From: Triticum aestivum
Taxonomy: Eukaryota; Streptophyta; Magnoliopsida; Poales; Poaceae
NCBI RefSeq assembly: GCF_018294505.1
Contig: NC_057794.1
Location: 194,851,201-194,915,200, forward strand
Length of the DNA: 64,000 nt
Reading direction: 5' to 3'
Part shown: one piece after another, positions 1 to 11,092 of the stretch
Layout of the letters: each line of letters starts with the position of its first letter
Position numbering within the stretch: the stretch's first letter is position 1
Notes under the pieces: model-generated
What the model saw: the letters and a program-made list of their open reading frames with translations, nothing else
Told to the model about the DNA's origin: nothing
Database searches by the model: none
Position numbers and translations under genes: made by a program

Positions 1-788
1 TCCAATTGGGCTAAAAACGATTATGGGCCAAAATTTGCATGTAGCCCACTATAAACATCTGGGCCTAAATCAACATAAGCTTTCATATTTTTCTGTTAGG
101 CACGTGCCCATAGTGGGCCTTTAACAGGCCTAAACATAATTTTGGCCCTCAGTAACAATAGGCCGTTTACATGTGTAAATATCTCGAGCCCATAAAAACA
201 TGGGCGTTTAATAGACCGAAAGTGAGATTGGGCCCTGATTGTGCCAAATAACCCACTGGTCTTAGCCGGCCGAAATGGTGACCCATTTACGATGCAGATC
301 TTTCACAGGCCAAAATTCGGATGGGCCATAAATGCGCCGACCTAATACACGGGCCTTTAAGAGGCCGAAAGTTCGGTCGGGCTAGGTTATCGTCATTTTT
401 ATATGGGTAGTTAATGGGCCCGATGTGACATTGGGCCACATATGGCCCATGGATTTCGTCCGACGTTACCAGGCCGAAAATCACAACAGGCCGAAAGTGG
501 CCCAAATCTATAGTGGGCCTCTAACAGACCGAATGTCAGACATGGCCGAATATGACCCAAATCCTTCACGGTCGTTTATGGGCCGGAAGTTTCATTGGCC
601 TGTAAATGGGCCCAAATGAAGCAGGACCTTTAACAGGCCGAAAATACAACGAGCCATAATTCAGCACATATACTTAGCGGACTGTTAGTAGGCTAGAAGT
701 GAACATGGGCTGCGATGATGACAACTTTAGGACAGGTCGTTGATGGGCCGATTTGACACTAGCCGTACCGGCCTTAACTGAGAATGTT
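1..788. repeat. GGCC-rich CACTA subterminal repeat array
   Basis: Irregular repetition of a motif close to TGGGCCTTTAACAGGCCGAAA with spacers of about 20-50 bp; clear copies of the AGGCCGAAA core lie near 361, 470, 487 and 637, with TGGGCC cores in between. Copies are diverged and in direct orientation. No coding potential; the short ORFs on both strands follow the repeat and are not genes. Confidence 0.65.
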
Positions 789-991
789 GGGCCTTTAGCT
801 GGGCCGGCCCATTATGGACTGCAAAATCTTGTGTGCCTTTAGCTGGGCTGGCCCATTGTGGTCTGCTAAATCTTGTGGGCCTTTAGCTGGGCCGGCCCAT
901 TATGGTCTGCAAAATCTTGTGGGCCTTTAGCTGGGTCGGCCCATTATGGTCCGCTAAATCTTCTGGGCCTTTAGTGGGGTCGGCCCATTTA
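789..991. repeat. 44-bp tandem repeat, about 4.6 copies
   Basis: Units start at 789, 833, 877, 921 and 965, exactly 44 bp apart; the last is truncated. The unit begins GGGCCTTTAGCTGGGCCGGC and ends with an AAATCTTGT-like tail. Copies differ from one another by one to four bases. It lies inside the CACTA subterminal region and looks like a local expansion of the GGCC repeats. Confidence 0.85.
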
Positions 992-1445
992 AACTTTATG
1001 GGCCACTTTTGGGCCCGTCCACGTGTCACCATATCATAGGCCCATCTCGACCGTTGGTTGAGTGACACCTGTGCCAACGTGGAGCTAGCGCGTGGTTCCA
1101 TCGGCCAATGAGAATTTTACACGTGGAAAATCAGCATTGGTCGTGGCTGTTAGCGGGTTATCGGATCCAAAACCGGACCCGATAGTTTAACAGCGTCCCG
1201 TTACGGTGGATGCCACGTGTCGGTCACCCTTGACGAAAGAACTTCTATGAAGCGTGATTTATCGTCATGGAAGTGGACACTTCCGTGATGATAATTTTGG
1301 TAATGTGACGGATCACTTCTACGACAGCACAGGTATGATTATCTTCATTTTGTCATAAATTTGTCATGGATGTACATGCATGACAGAGAACGTGACCTAC
1401 TGTGACAAACACGTATCATCACGGAAGTGTATTTTTTTTGTAGTG

Positions 1446-1879
1446 AACCCACTAGAAGTGTGCAAAGCTAGGAGCACACCAATGTCATCAGGACAATAAA
1501 CGATAGTTTAGAACACTGGCAATCGCCGCCGGTGCTGACGGTGTCTTGGACTAGGGGAGTACCAACCTAGATGGCACATAGTCCTCGGGTCGAGCCTATG
1601 GGCCCCCATTCTCATAAGGAAGGACTCCAGAAGACTCGCACCTCGATATGATGAAGACAGCTTCTGCCGTACACTTAACGTGTACTCCAAGAACATCTTA
1701 GGCCGCCATGTGCATCCTTAGATCTGCAACTAACTACGTAACCCTAGGTGCCCCTTTGGCGTGTACATAAGCCAAGGGGCTTAGCCTGTAGAAGCTATCC
1801 GATCATAATCACATCCTCCTAGCCTTAGGGTTAGAACACAACTTACGTCTCGAGATAGATCAAGCTTGCCCTCGATACA
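1446..1879. mobile_element. LTR-like fragment, family not assigned
   Basis: No gene. From about 1535 the sequence (TGACGGTGTCTTGGACTAGG) resembles the start of a Triticeae Gypsy LTR. It continues through a 'cataagccaaggggcttag' stretch typical of the region near a TATA box or transcription start. It is interrupted at 1880 by the next LTR start. No matching second copy is in the window, so element limits are unknown. Confidence 0.4.
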
Positions 1880-2260
1880 TGATACGTCCATTTTGCATCA
1901 TGTTTTGCTACTATTATTTACAATGCTTTTATTCATAATGCTTCATGGAGTAATTCTAATGCCTTTTGTCTCATAATTTGCAAGGTTTACACAAAGGGGG
2001 AGAACGTCGGCAGCTGGAATTCTGGACATGAAAAAGCTACGTCAGAGTCACCTATGCTGCACATCTCCAAATGAGATGAAAATTTACGAAGAATTGTTTT
2101 GGAATATATGAAAAATACTGGAGCAAATAACTACCAGAGGGGGCCCACCAGGTGGGCGCAACCCACCTGGGCGCGCCAGGCAGCCCAGGCGCGCCCTGGT
2201 GGGTTGTGCTCTCCTTGGCCCACCTCTGGTGCCCATCTTTTGGTAGATAAGTTATTTTGA
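1880..2260 (+). mobile_element. 5' end of an Athila-type Gypsy LTR (TGATACGTC class), truncated
   Basis: Begins TGATACGTCCATTTTGCATC, a typical start for this Triticeae LTR class, and contains a GC-rich hairpin (2156-2209). The sequence stops resembling a single LTR after about 2260, so only the start of the LTR seems to be present. No coding sequence. Confidence 0.5.
2156..2209. repeat. GC-rich inverted repeat in LTR U3 (hairpin 1)
   Basis: Left arm 2156-2177 (GCGCAACCCACCTGGGCGCGCC with two mismatches to its partner) and right arm 2188-2209 pair over 20 of 22 positions around a 10-base loop. The arms carry GGCGCGCC. It starts 277 bp from the LTR 5' end, a position shared with hairpins in three other LTRs of the window. 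Confidence 0.75.
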
Positions 2261-2680
2261 CCTGGAAAAAATGAGCACAAGACTTTTGGGATGGAGCGTC
2301 GTGTCACGGGAAACCACAGCCACCTATCGGACCGAAGATCCCTTGCTGGTTCGGCGGGGGGATGGCATGTTGCACAAAGAGCAGAGGAATGTAGGGCAGG
2401 ACGCCAGGGATTGCACAGGCAGTTTTTACCTAGGTTTGAGTCGTCGTGAGGCGTAAAACCCTACTCCTGCTTCGGTGGATTGATGTTGGTCGTAGCCCAT
2501 TTTCCCAACATGGTTGCCTCAGGACTAAACAGCTACGTGTGTATGAAATATGAGGGGTGGATTTTCTAATCCAGTCTCTAACCCTTTCTAAGGTTGCCTC
2601 GAGCCTCCTTTTATTGGTTAATGGGTCACCATAGTGGCAAATCAGTCATTATGCACTGATAAGATGGCAAACAGTGCTAT
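2261..2680. other. Unassigned repeat-derived sequence, no gene
   Basis: Looks like pieces of LTR leader sequence, for example around 2430-2470 'gtcgtcgtgaggcgtaaaaccctactcctgcttcgg'-type text near the end of a Triticeae LTR. The 61-residue ORF at 2271-2456 has no recognisable domain. It ends where Copia A begins; GCTAT (2676-2680) is the presumed left TSD of Copia A, whose right partner is not in the window. Confidence 0.4.
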
Positions 2681-3067
2681 TGAAAGTGCAACTAATCCCT
2701 GGGTGGTTTTGGTAATTATTAAAAACATATAGCTCATTGAACTAATATCCATTCAAGATAATCTTTTTAGAAAGTTCAATTATTGGCATGGCATGTACTA
2801 GAGATGTGGATCACTCAAAATGCTAAGGACACATATTGGCACAAGCTCTGGACTCTACATTTTCATTTTAGTGATCCAAGATCACATTGAGTCCATAGGA
2901 AAAGCCAATACTATTAAAAGGGGATGAGGTGTTGCTTAATGGCTTGCTTGCTCAAAATGCTTAGTGATATGCTCCAAACCAATAGTCAAACTCGGCCCCA
3001 TCAATATGATCTATCCGGCACCACCGAGTTCATTTGAAATAGACATAGCTAGAAACCCTAATCAGTT

Positions 3068-3450
3068 CGGTCTCACCGATAGGGATCTCGGTCTCACCGA
3101 GATGGGATTGCAAACTCTTTGTTTCCATGTGTAACGTTTTGGTCTAACCGAGATGAGTGATCGGTCCCACTAAGTTCGCAATGCAAACTCTCTGTTTCCT
3201 CTTCATAATGTTTCGGTCTCACCGAAATGAGCGATCGGACCCACCGAGTATGCCTGGCCAACTCTATGTTTGCCTATTACTAAAATCAGTCTCAGCGAGT
3301 TCATCTGTTCGGTCTCACGGAGATTACGTTATGCCCTAACCCTAATACAATCGGTCCCATCGAGTTGATCATATCGGTCCCACCGAAAAGCCTAACGTTC
3401 ACATTTAGGACTAAATTGGTCTGACCAAGTTTAAGTATTCTGTCCCACCA
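3068..3450. promoter_or_regulatory. Array of CGGT-N3-ACCG near-palindromes in Copia A U3
   Basis: Perfect CGGTNNNACCG copies start at 3068, 3089, 3214 and 3375. Copies with one or two changes start at 3140, 3162, 3236, 3287, 3310, 3352, 3417 and 3440. The usual form is TCGGTCTCACCGA or TCGGTCCCACCGA. The last copy ends about 45 bp before the TATA box. The half-site ACCGA resembles the DRE/CRT core bound by plant AP2/ERF factors, but that is only an inference. Each copy also has two symmetric CpG sites. Confidence 0.6.
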
Positions 3451-3493
3451 AGTTTGGTAAATTGTGTGTAATGGTTTGATTTTGTGTGGAGGC

Positions 3494-3501
3494 TATATAT
3501 A
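3494..3501 (+). promoter_or_regulatory. TATA box, Copia A LTR
   Basis: TATATATA in the context GGAGGCTATATATACCCTTC, followed about 30 bp downstream by a C-rich likely start region. Position and context fit the U3/R boundary of the LTR. Confidence 0.65.
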
Positions 3502-3790
3502 CCCTTCCACCCTTCCTCCATTCGTGAAGAGAGCAATCAGAACGTGCCTGCACTTCCATCATTCATTTTGTGAGAGAGAACCACCTACATATGTGTTGAG
3601 ACCAAGACATTCCAAACCAACAACAAGAATCTTGATCTCTAACCATCCCCAAGTTTCTTTCCACTCAAATCATCTTTCCACTGATAACACACAAGTATAA
3701 GGGATCGCAACAACTTTCGATAAGTAAGAGTGTCGAAATCAACGAGGAGCTAAAGGTAGAACAAATATTCCCTCAAGTTCTATCGACCAC

Positions 3791-6700
3791 TGTCACACCC
3801 TAGCTAGTTCAAGCATTAGAGTGTGCATCATGTTTAAATTCCTTTTAAATTTGAAATGGGGATGACAGAACCCCCAGCACCCCCCTGGAACAACTAGGGA
3901 TTACTAAAAACTTTTTCAATGAACCTAAAATGCCCTTCTAAAAAGCCCACCCTTTTTGTTTTGGGTTAAAACCTTTGACAAAAATGGTGCACATTTTTCA
4001 AGGACATCTAAGATCATTGGATTAATCCATATGGTATTTGCATTTGGGCATTTAAATACTATAAAATATTTTAAATGCTCAAATAATCATAAACTAAAAT
4101 GTTTGCTGTTGGATATATTCTAAGCAGTGGCCATGATTAATTTTATGATTTATGGTAATGCCCTGGCATTTTTAATAAAGCCCTGAAGATAAGAAAACAG
4201 AAAAGGAGAGAAAGAACAGGGACTTACCTGGCGCAGCCCACCAGCCCACCCGGCTTGGCCCAGTCAACTGGCTCATGCCAGTCGTCCTCCTCCTCTCGCC
4301 AGGAGGACGAGGAGCGCGTGGCCGGCCCCCGCGGCCACACGCCGGCCACCTCCTGCTTCCGCCGACGCCCTGGAGGCGTCAACGAGTGCCACGCCGACTC
4401 CCATGTCTCCCTCTCTTTCTTCCCACCCTCCCCGTGGCCTCTCCCCCTCTCTGGCTCTCTCCCCATCTCTCTGCCGAGCGCAGCCGTCGCCGCCGACAAG
4501 CTCCATTGCAGCCACCGCCGTCCATTCGTTGCCTCGTCATGCCAGGAAGCTCCGCCGTCATCGAATACATCAAGTAGGCCGAGCCCCGAGCGCGTGCTCG
4601 CCCCGGAGATGCTGCACCGAGCTCGTCCTCAACTCAGGCCACCGGAGATCCCCTTCGCTGTCCCCGCCGCATCAGCTCATCCCCGACCTCTCCGACTGCC
4701 TTGACGAGACCCCCGTGAGCTCAGCCACCTCCCCACCCTCTCCGTTCTCTCTCTCGAGCCCTGTAGCGACCGCACGTAGCTCACCGCACGCACCATCGCG
4801 GATCTCATCGTCGACGATGCTCCGGCCACCCAATGGCCACGCCACCCTGTCCACTAGTCCTACCGCACCTCCAGGAGCTCAACGCACCAATCCACGCACC
4901 TCCCTGTGCCCCCGAGCGACTAGCTCGACCTCACCCGTGCTCCGACCGCCGCCAAACTCGTCGCCCGCAACGTTTCCGGCCACCCAGCTCCACCCACTGC
5001 CACCAGTCGACGCGGCTTCGTCCCCGCATCACGTAGATAGTCTCCGCCGTCCTTTTGGTCGTCGGAGTGCAAATCCCACGTTGCTCCGCCGCGTCTGGCC
5101 TCGCCGGCGGCTAGACGCCGGCGAGTTGACCCTGTTTGACCCTGTGTGGGCCCAGGTTGACCCCCCACCTGAGTCTATGACAGGTGCGGCCGGTCTGCTA
5201 ATTAGTTTAGGATTAGTTTTAACTAATTTTAATTAGTTTAGTCACTGACATGTGGGCCCAGGCCCCACTGACAGCTAATTAGTGTTAATTTCAATCTGTT
5301 AATTAGCTGAGTCACTGACAGACAGGGCCCACCAGTCAGGTTTGACCTGGCCGATCCAGTTGACCCGCTGACGTCACACCTATGTCATGCTGACGCATTA
5401 ATTCAATTACTGGATTTATTCTTTAATAGGAAATTCAAGAAAATAGCCAAAACTTCTAAAAATCATAGAAAATTAACCATAGCTCCAAATGCAAAGATTT
5501 ATATATGAAAAATGATCAAAAAAATTCAATCTATCCATCTGTAATGGTTTCATGCATGAAAAAACAAGATAACCTTGATGTTTAAGCAATATAAAATAAT
5601 GCACTAATAAGGCTAAGTTAAATGAGTTATCATTTGAATCTTTGATTCAAATGGGCTCATACCTTTCTGTTTTAGCTTGCATTAGGCCAAGACACATTCA
5701 TTTTGCCATGTCATAGCATGCATCATATTTTTGCATATTTCTATGTGTTGATTATGTTTGGTGTGTCTTCCGTGGTAGGTTCTGCCTCCGAGGATAACCT
5801 CGAGTATCCGTCTAAAGGGCAGTACCCTACTACCACTACAACCGGAAAGCAACCCATTGATCATTCCGATACAAACCCATGTTCTCGCTTCTGATCTTGT
5901 TTACTACATTAAGACAACGTGATTCAAACTGATGTGTGCTACGGTAGTTGAACCCTTATCCTCTACATGACCTGTCAATGCCACAGTAACTAGATGAAAC
6001 CCACTAGCATGTGTAGGAGTTGATTGAGCCATGTATGTGATTCCTACCTTGCTATGCTTAGAGTTGTGTCAGGTCTGGTTCATCTGGGTGATGGGCTAGA
6101 GTGAAATGATTATGTCGGTAATATGAGGGATGTGTTGAACATGTGTTGGTAAAGGTATCGATGAGAGGCCATGTAGGAGTACATGGTGGGTTGTTTCATT
6201 GAGGCCGTCCATAAGAACTGAGATCTGTATGCGTGATTTAAGATTCAGCTACTACCACACATTGGGCCCTGAAATATGACCCCACTCGACCTATTGACCT
6301 CTCTCGCCCTCTGTCCAGGAGTTGCAACTAGTTTCTGGTGTTTGTAGGTTATGTGTTGGCGGCCGTGCGTAGCGCTGACCCTAGGGGTGGGCTATGATGT
6401 GGTAGATACACTGTGGCCGGGTATGCCGGGCGCCCGTTTGGCGTCTCGGGACCCTGTACACATCGTTTGGGGCCGTTAAGGACACCCCGGCCGGATTTCC
6501 TTGCGGATAGAACCTGAATAGGCGATAAACCTGGACTAGAGACTTGTGCGGTTAGTCAGGTCATGGTCTACACCCACGTCGGTTTTCGCCTGAAGTCTGC
6601 CGAGCACATGTCGTGTGCAGACGCTAAGTGGTGGGAACATGTCTGACGAAGTACACCCCTGCAGGGTATAAACTATTCGAATAGCAGCGTCTGCGGTAAA

Positions 6701-7914
6701 GGACTATTTGGTTGCCTATACAGTTCATAGACAAGTTAATGGTTACTACTAAGAGACTCAAGATAAGTGTGAGTACCGAGGATGGCCCTCTCGTAGGATG
6801 ACGAGGGAGGATCCCCGGTGGGGTATTGTGTTGGTGAGTAGTGGACTCGTGTGCGAAAACTATTTTACTAGTGGAGTTCCGTAGGATAGCCTAGCCAAGA
6901 GTCAAAGCTGGCTTGCTGCAATAACCCCACCACCTTCTTGAGAATGAGCATGTATAGTAGGTTCTGTTGTAAGACTTGCTGAGTACCTTTGTACTCATGT
7001 TGCTTAATTACTGTTTTCAGATGACAACACCGCCCCCTCCGATGGGTTCTATGTAGACCTTGATGTTGACGAGTGACTAGCCACCCAGGTGGTGATCCTG
7101 GCCATGGAGGGCCCTATGTAGATAGACAGGCTTCGGAAGCCTTCTTGCTTTCTAGTGTCTGTACTCAGACTATTTACTTCCGCTTGTGCTTGTATGCTTG
7201 TATGACTTGAGTGTCGGGTCATGTGACCCCTACCTATATGAACTTGTTATGTATGGCTCTCTGGAGCCTTTAAATAAAGTACTTGAGTTGTAGATTTTTG
7301 TTGTGATGCCATGTTGTATGTACTCATATCGGGCATATTGTGTGTATGATTGAAATGCTTGGTATGAGTGGGATCCGACAATCTAGTTGTTTATCCTTGG
7401 CAGCCTTTCTTATGGGGAAATGTAGTCTAGTGTTCCTCGAGCCATAGTAGTCCACTACAGCCCTGTTCACCGGAGTCCTGCTAGCCCAGCACTACTGCTC
7501 AGGACACTTAACTGGCCGGCATGTGTTTCACTTTGTTCCTATGTCTGTCCCTTCGGGGAAATGTCACGCGGTGACATCCGGAGTCCTGCCTAGGCTACTA
7601 TAGCCCGGGTTCCTTGGAGTCCTGTTAGCCCAGTGCTACAGAACGGATTCACTCGCTGATGACCAACATGCTTGATGTGATTCACGTATGCCTGTCTCCA
7701 TAGGTCTGTGCCGCTTTGGGTTCACGACTAGCCATGTCGGCCCGGTTTCTCTGTCATATGGATGCTAGCGACACTATCATATACGTGAGCCAAAATGCGC
7801 AAACGGTCCCAGGCCATGGTAAGGTGACACCCATGGGATACCGTGCGTGAGGCCGCAATGTGATATGAGGTGTTACCGGCTAGATCGATGCGACTTGGAA
7901 TCGAGGTCCTGACA
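3791..7914 (+). repeat. Tekay 5' LTR
   Basis: 4124 bp; its copy is 21796-25929. A CpG- and C-rich block (about 4224-5200) gives long proline/serine-rich ORFs on both strands. They differ in frame and stops between the two LTRs, so they are not treated as genes. Next comes an AT-rich part with repeated AATTAGTTTA-like words (5200-5320), then a longer unique part. There is no host gene in this 4-kb stretch. Confidence 0.85.
7273..7278 (+). terminator. Candidate poly(A) signal in Tekay LTR
   Basis: AATAAA in the context CCTTTAAATAAAGTACTTGAG; the same hexamer is kept in the other LTR at 25288-25293. This would put the end of R at about 7300, leaving about 600 bp of U5. Position-based inference only. 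Confidence 0.4.
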
Positions 7915-7918
7915 GCGT

Positions 7919-7931
7919 TGGCATCATAGCC
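7919..7931 (+). other. Primer-binding site, Tekay element (tRNA-Met)
   Basis: TGGCATCATAGCC starts 5 bp after the LTR end and matches the initiator tRNA-Met complement TGGTATCAGAGCC with two changes. Confidence 0.7.
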
Positions 7932-8353
7932 AGACTGCTTGTAGGTTCGTTGAGCCAAACTAGTCCATGTCGAGTCTAGAAATGCTTTAGTTATATGTAG
8001 GTGAATTGATTGTGGGAGGGAACATAAGGCTCTTTTACTCCTTTACCTTATGCCCTCTGACCAGAGTCATTCTCTTCTCATTCAACGTGGGTTAAGGACT
8101 AGGCTCTCTTCTTCTGTCAGGTTCACGTGTTACTAATCCGTAGTAGCTTATAGGATTGTTGTTACAAGCCCAAGTTCAGTTTCTACTATTTCTAGTATGT
8201 TGCTAGTTGAATCAGAACATTGATATGATGTTGTTGAGTGGTATTGCAAACTGTTGTAGATGTCTCAAATCTTTTTTTGAGCATTTACAGCTGTTATGTT
8301 GTCCAATTTTCCCTAGAAATTCTAATGTCTTTGCATTGTGCTTGTGCTTTCAG

Positions 8354-9125
8354 ATGGCCAACCATGCTCAAAAGCATGTGGTTCGCCTGACCCGTGCCTC
8401 GACGTGCCCGGTCATACTGCTATGTTAGTCCGGGTAATGATCGAGACGGGTTACCGTTGGTATCCCGAATACACCGTCAAAGAGGAATTCCGAGACTTTA
8501 ATCAAAGCCAATATTTCTGCACCGTCAGGATATTTCCTTCTTATCCTGGATCTACCGAGCCCCTTCACTGTTCCTATGGACTCGGGTTACTGTTGAGATG
8601 GCTGTGCAGGATGCTGCCTATTCCATGATGACCATCATGCGAGTCAGGACTGGCCTGCTTCGGAACACCGACTTCCGTTACATGCCAGTTTCACTTCTGG
8701 GAGCGCAAGGGTATCTCCAGGCTATCTATGCTGACTCCACTCAGGAGGATTCACTAACTCGTACCACTACCGAGATGCTCGAGGATAAAGACCAAGAGAA
8801 TCGGGCCTTGAGGCTGGAGCTTTTCAACACCCATGCTGATCATTGGGCCACATTGACTCGGTTTGCACCTGCGGTGCAAGCTAGATGTATGGATACAAGG
8901 GATCTGTATCCTGTGAGATCTGCTCTACCAGACATGGTGGATTGGCATGATGTGGGAGGCATCACCCCACCCCGTGGTCCCCGCAGGCCATCGTTTGTTG
9001 GTCCAAGACCTCATCCTAGCCCCTTTGGTCCACAAGCTCCTCAGGACCGTCTGTTCCTAGATGATCATGTTGAACTTCCAGGCTATGGAGGTGACTTCTA
9101 TGAGGACTACTACGGAGCTGTCTAA
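8354..9125 (+). pseudogene. Extra ORF between 5' LTR and gag of the Tekay element (two frameshifts)
   Basis: Reading starts at ATG 8354 (MANHAQKHVVRLTRAS...) and shifts frame near 8390-8420. It runs to about 8590, shifts again, and ends at the TAA after ...EDYYGAV at 9123-9125. Joined, the ORF would be about 255 residues. The start region is basic. The middle has LEDKDQENRALRLELFNTHA, a likely short coiled coil. The C-terminal part is rich in Pro/Gly/Arg and ends acidic and tyrosine-rich. I recognise no enzyme domain. It precedes gag in the same orientation and is preceded by a splice-acceptor-like CTTTCAG. It is not part of canonical gag-pol. Function unknown; a structural or RNA-binding role is only a guess. 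The coherent reading across 770 bp argues that it was once coding. Confidence 0.6.
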
Positions 9126-9472
9126 GTTAGTAGTAGTATCACTAGTATTGTAATAGTTGTATCTCCACTGTCCTGCGTGACTTGTGGAATATGACTTTGT
9201 GTGTAATCAACTCCGGAGGTGTAGACAAATAATGTATAGTTGCTTGGAATGCCTCCGATGAGATGTAACGTCTTTCATCATAGTTGTACTGTAGCCTGGG
9301 CTTGTACTAAACTATGTATGGTGTGTATGACCGTTGGTATATATATGGCAGTTTTATATTACAATGACATACGGATGAACATCTCTACATTCCGTGTTAT
9401 CCATTACATTCCGCACTTCCTTGCTAAGTTTGAGCCATCCTTACCTAAACCGTTGTCTTGTTTTCTCCTAGG
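9126..9472. other. Non-coding spacer between extra ORF and gag
   Basis: AT-rich, without a credible ORF. It ends with TTGTCTTGTTTTCTCCTAG immediately before the gag ATG, which looks like a polypyrimidine tract plus 3' splice site. Confidence 0.5.
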
Positions 9473-11092
9473 ATGGTCAACACCTGCAGCAACCCTGCTG
9501 CCCCGGAGCAAGGGGAAGCCAGTGCAGCTAGGGGTGAAAATCTGCCTCACCCGCCTTCTCTGGCCGAAGTGATGCTGGAGGCGGAAAGGAACAAGCGTGA
9601 TACTAACCGCTTACTGGAGGGGATTGAGCAGAACACTGCACGCCATCCGCGAAATGACTTGGTGTCAATCAATGACTTTATCAAGCTGTACCCACCAACG
9701 TTTAACCATTCCGTCGAGCCCCTCGACGCGGATGACTGGCTTTGCAGCATCACGCACAAGCTACGTTCTGCCAACGTAGCCGAAGCTGATAAGTTTACTT
9801 ATGCTGCCTACCATCTCGAAGGCCTTGCTAGCCTCTGGTGGGAAAATTTTGAAGCTATGCGCCCGGTCGGCCAAATCACTACTTGGGTTGAATTCAGTGA
9901 GGCTTTCCATGAGCATCACATTCTGGAAGGTCTCATAGTTCGCAAGAGGGAGGAGTTCTGCAATTTCACCCAAGGAAGACTGACTGTGGATGCTTATAGT
10001 CGTGAATTTGGGAATCTGGCACATTATGATCCTGAAGAAGTATCTACCGACGCTAAGAAGCAGGCAAGGTTCCGCAAGGGACTTAGCCCTGAGCTTCGCC
10101 GCGATCTTCGTCTGCATGAGTGCACCTCTTTTTAGAAGTTGGTCAATAAAGCCATCAGTGCTGAGTCAGGCCAGTCTGACTATGACGCTTCACACAAGCA
10201 CTCATGTGATTTTGGCTCTTCATCCGGCTCTGGAGCTCTGAAGCGCCGGGTTTGGATCCCAAGCACGGCACTGCCACCCAGGTTCATTCCGAGGCCATCC
10301 TTTGAGGTGCCTTGTCCCAACCAGCAGTTTGCACCGCCCAAGCCCTATGGTGGCCCCACTGCTAATACTGCTCCATGCCCCAATGTGGTGACATGCTTCA
10401 AGTGTGGAGAGCTGGGTCACTATAGTCGAGAGTGCCCCCAGAACAACCCCAATCAGACTGGAAAGTCCGTTGGCCGTGGTAAGCCAGCAGGAAAGACATT
10501 CTACGCCAAGCCAGTCACCACTGCACGTGGCCATGTCAACTATGTTTCAGCCGAGGAGGCTCACGAGGATCCTAACGTCGTCCTTGGTACGCTACTTGTT
10601 AATTGCCATCCGGCATCTGTTCTTTTCGATACTGGAGCATCTCATTCATTCATATCCGAGAACTATGCTCGAGTGCATAACACGACATTCTGTGACATGC
10701 CCTCTACCATGGAAATTCAAACCCCTGGCTCTAGTTGGCAAACTTCTAGAGTAAGCCATGGGAACGAAATTCTTGTCGATAGACTTGTCTTCCTTGCATC
10801 CTTAATAGCTCTCATGTCCTCGGACATAAACATCATCTTGGGTATGGACTGGATGTCAGCTCATTATGCTAAGATTGATTGTGCCACTTGAACCGTTCAA
10901 CTTACTCATCCATCGGGCAAGACAGTCAATGTCTTAACTCGAGTGGCCAAGCACCAGCTTTACTCCCTAAATGCCAACCCCCTTCCAGACCTTGAAGATG
11001 TTCCGGTAGTCTGAGACTTTCCGGATGTCTTTCTAAAGGAACTGCCAGGTGTTCCACCTGTCAGGGATGTCGTGTTCGTGATAGACCTTGTT
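9473..11092 (+). pseudogene. gag-pol: Tekay gag-protease part of gag-pol, interrupted by stops and by the CRM-like insertion
   Basis: Gag starts at ATG 9473 (MVNTCSNPAAPEQ). It has the Ty3-type capsid signature around LEGLASLWWENF, then a CCHC zinc knuckle CFKCGELGHYSREC near 10395-10436, then an aspartic protease with LFDTGASHSFI near 10624-10656 and IILGMDW further on. The frame is kept throughout but has an in-frame TAG at 10133-10135, a TGA at 10889-10891 and a further TGA near 11011. The frame is cut just before reverse transcriptase by the CRM-like element at 11093. Allowing for that insertion, the frame is the same as that of pol at 18966-21812, so gag-pol was a single ORF. The product would be the capsid, nucleocapsid and protease of virus-like particles. 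Confidence 0.85.

Larger units (their letters stand above)
1..1445. mobile_element. CACTA (DTC) transposon, one terminal region
   Basis: The right end reads TTTTTTTTGTAGTG at 1432-1445, the reverse complement of the CACTACAAAA-type terminus of Triticeae CACTA elements. About 250 bp inside the end follow the 'tgtgacaaacacgtatcatcacggaagtg' type subterminal sequence and cognate short inverted motifs (CACGTGT, TCATCACGG, CACTTCC). Further in lies a long stretch of GGCC-rich subterminal repeats. Such repeats bind transposase in this superfamily (family knowledge). The other end and any transposase gene lie left of the window, so autonomy and strand cannot be judged. No ORF here looks like a transposase. 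Confidence 0.8.
2681..3681 (+). repeat. Copia A 5' LTR, arm 1 (U3 and start of R)
   Basis: Starts TGAAAGTGCAACTAATCCCT and holds a 400-bp array of CGGT-N3-ACCG motifs followed by a TATA box at 3494. The LTR breaks at 3681 with TCCAC, the left TSD of the solo LTR insertion, and resumes at 27363. Reassembled LTR length is 1620 bp (1001 + 619). Confidence 0.8.

Noticed and set aside
789..991. Regular direct repeats resembling a CRISPR array
   Set aside because: Units abut without spacers, and the context is a plant CACTA element.
4255..5236. Long Pro/Ser-rich ORFs (up to 277 residues) that could be host genes
   Set aside because: They lie inside the Tekay LTR; the second LTR copy (22298-22881) has different stops and frames, and composition follows the C-rich DNA.
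9990..10241. Overlapping ORFs on both strands of Tekay gag (for example 9761-10117 minus)
   Set aside because: Shadows of the gag frame, which carries the capsid and zinc-knuckle motifs.
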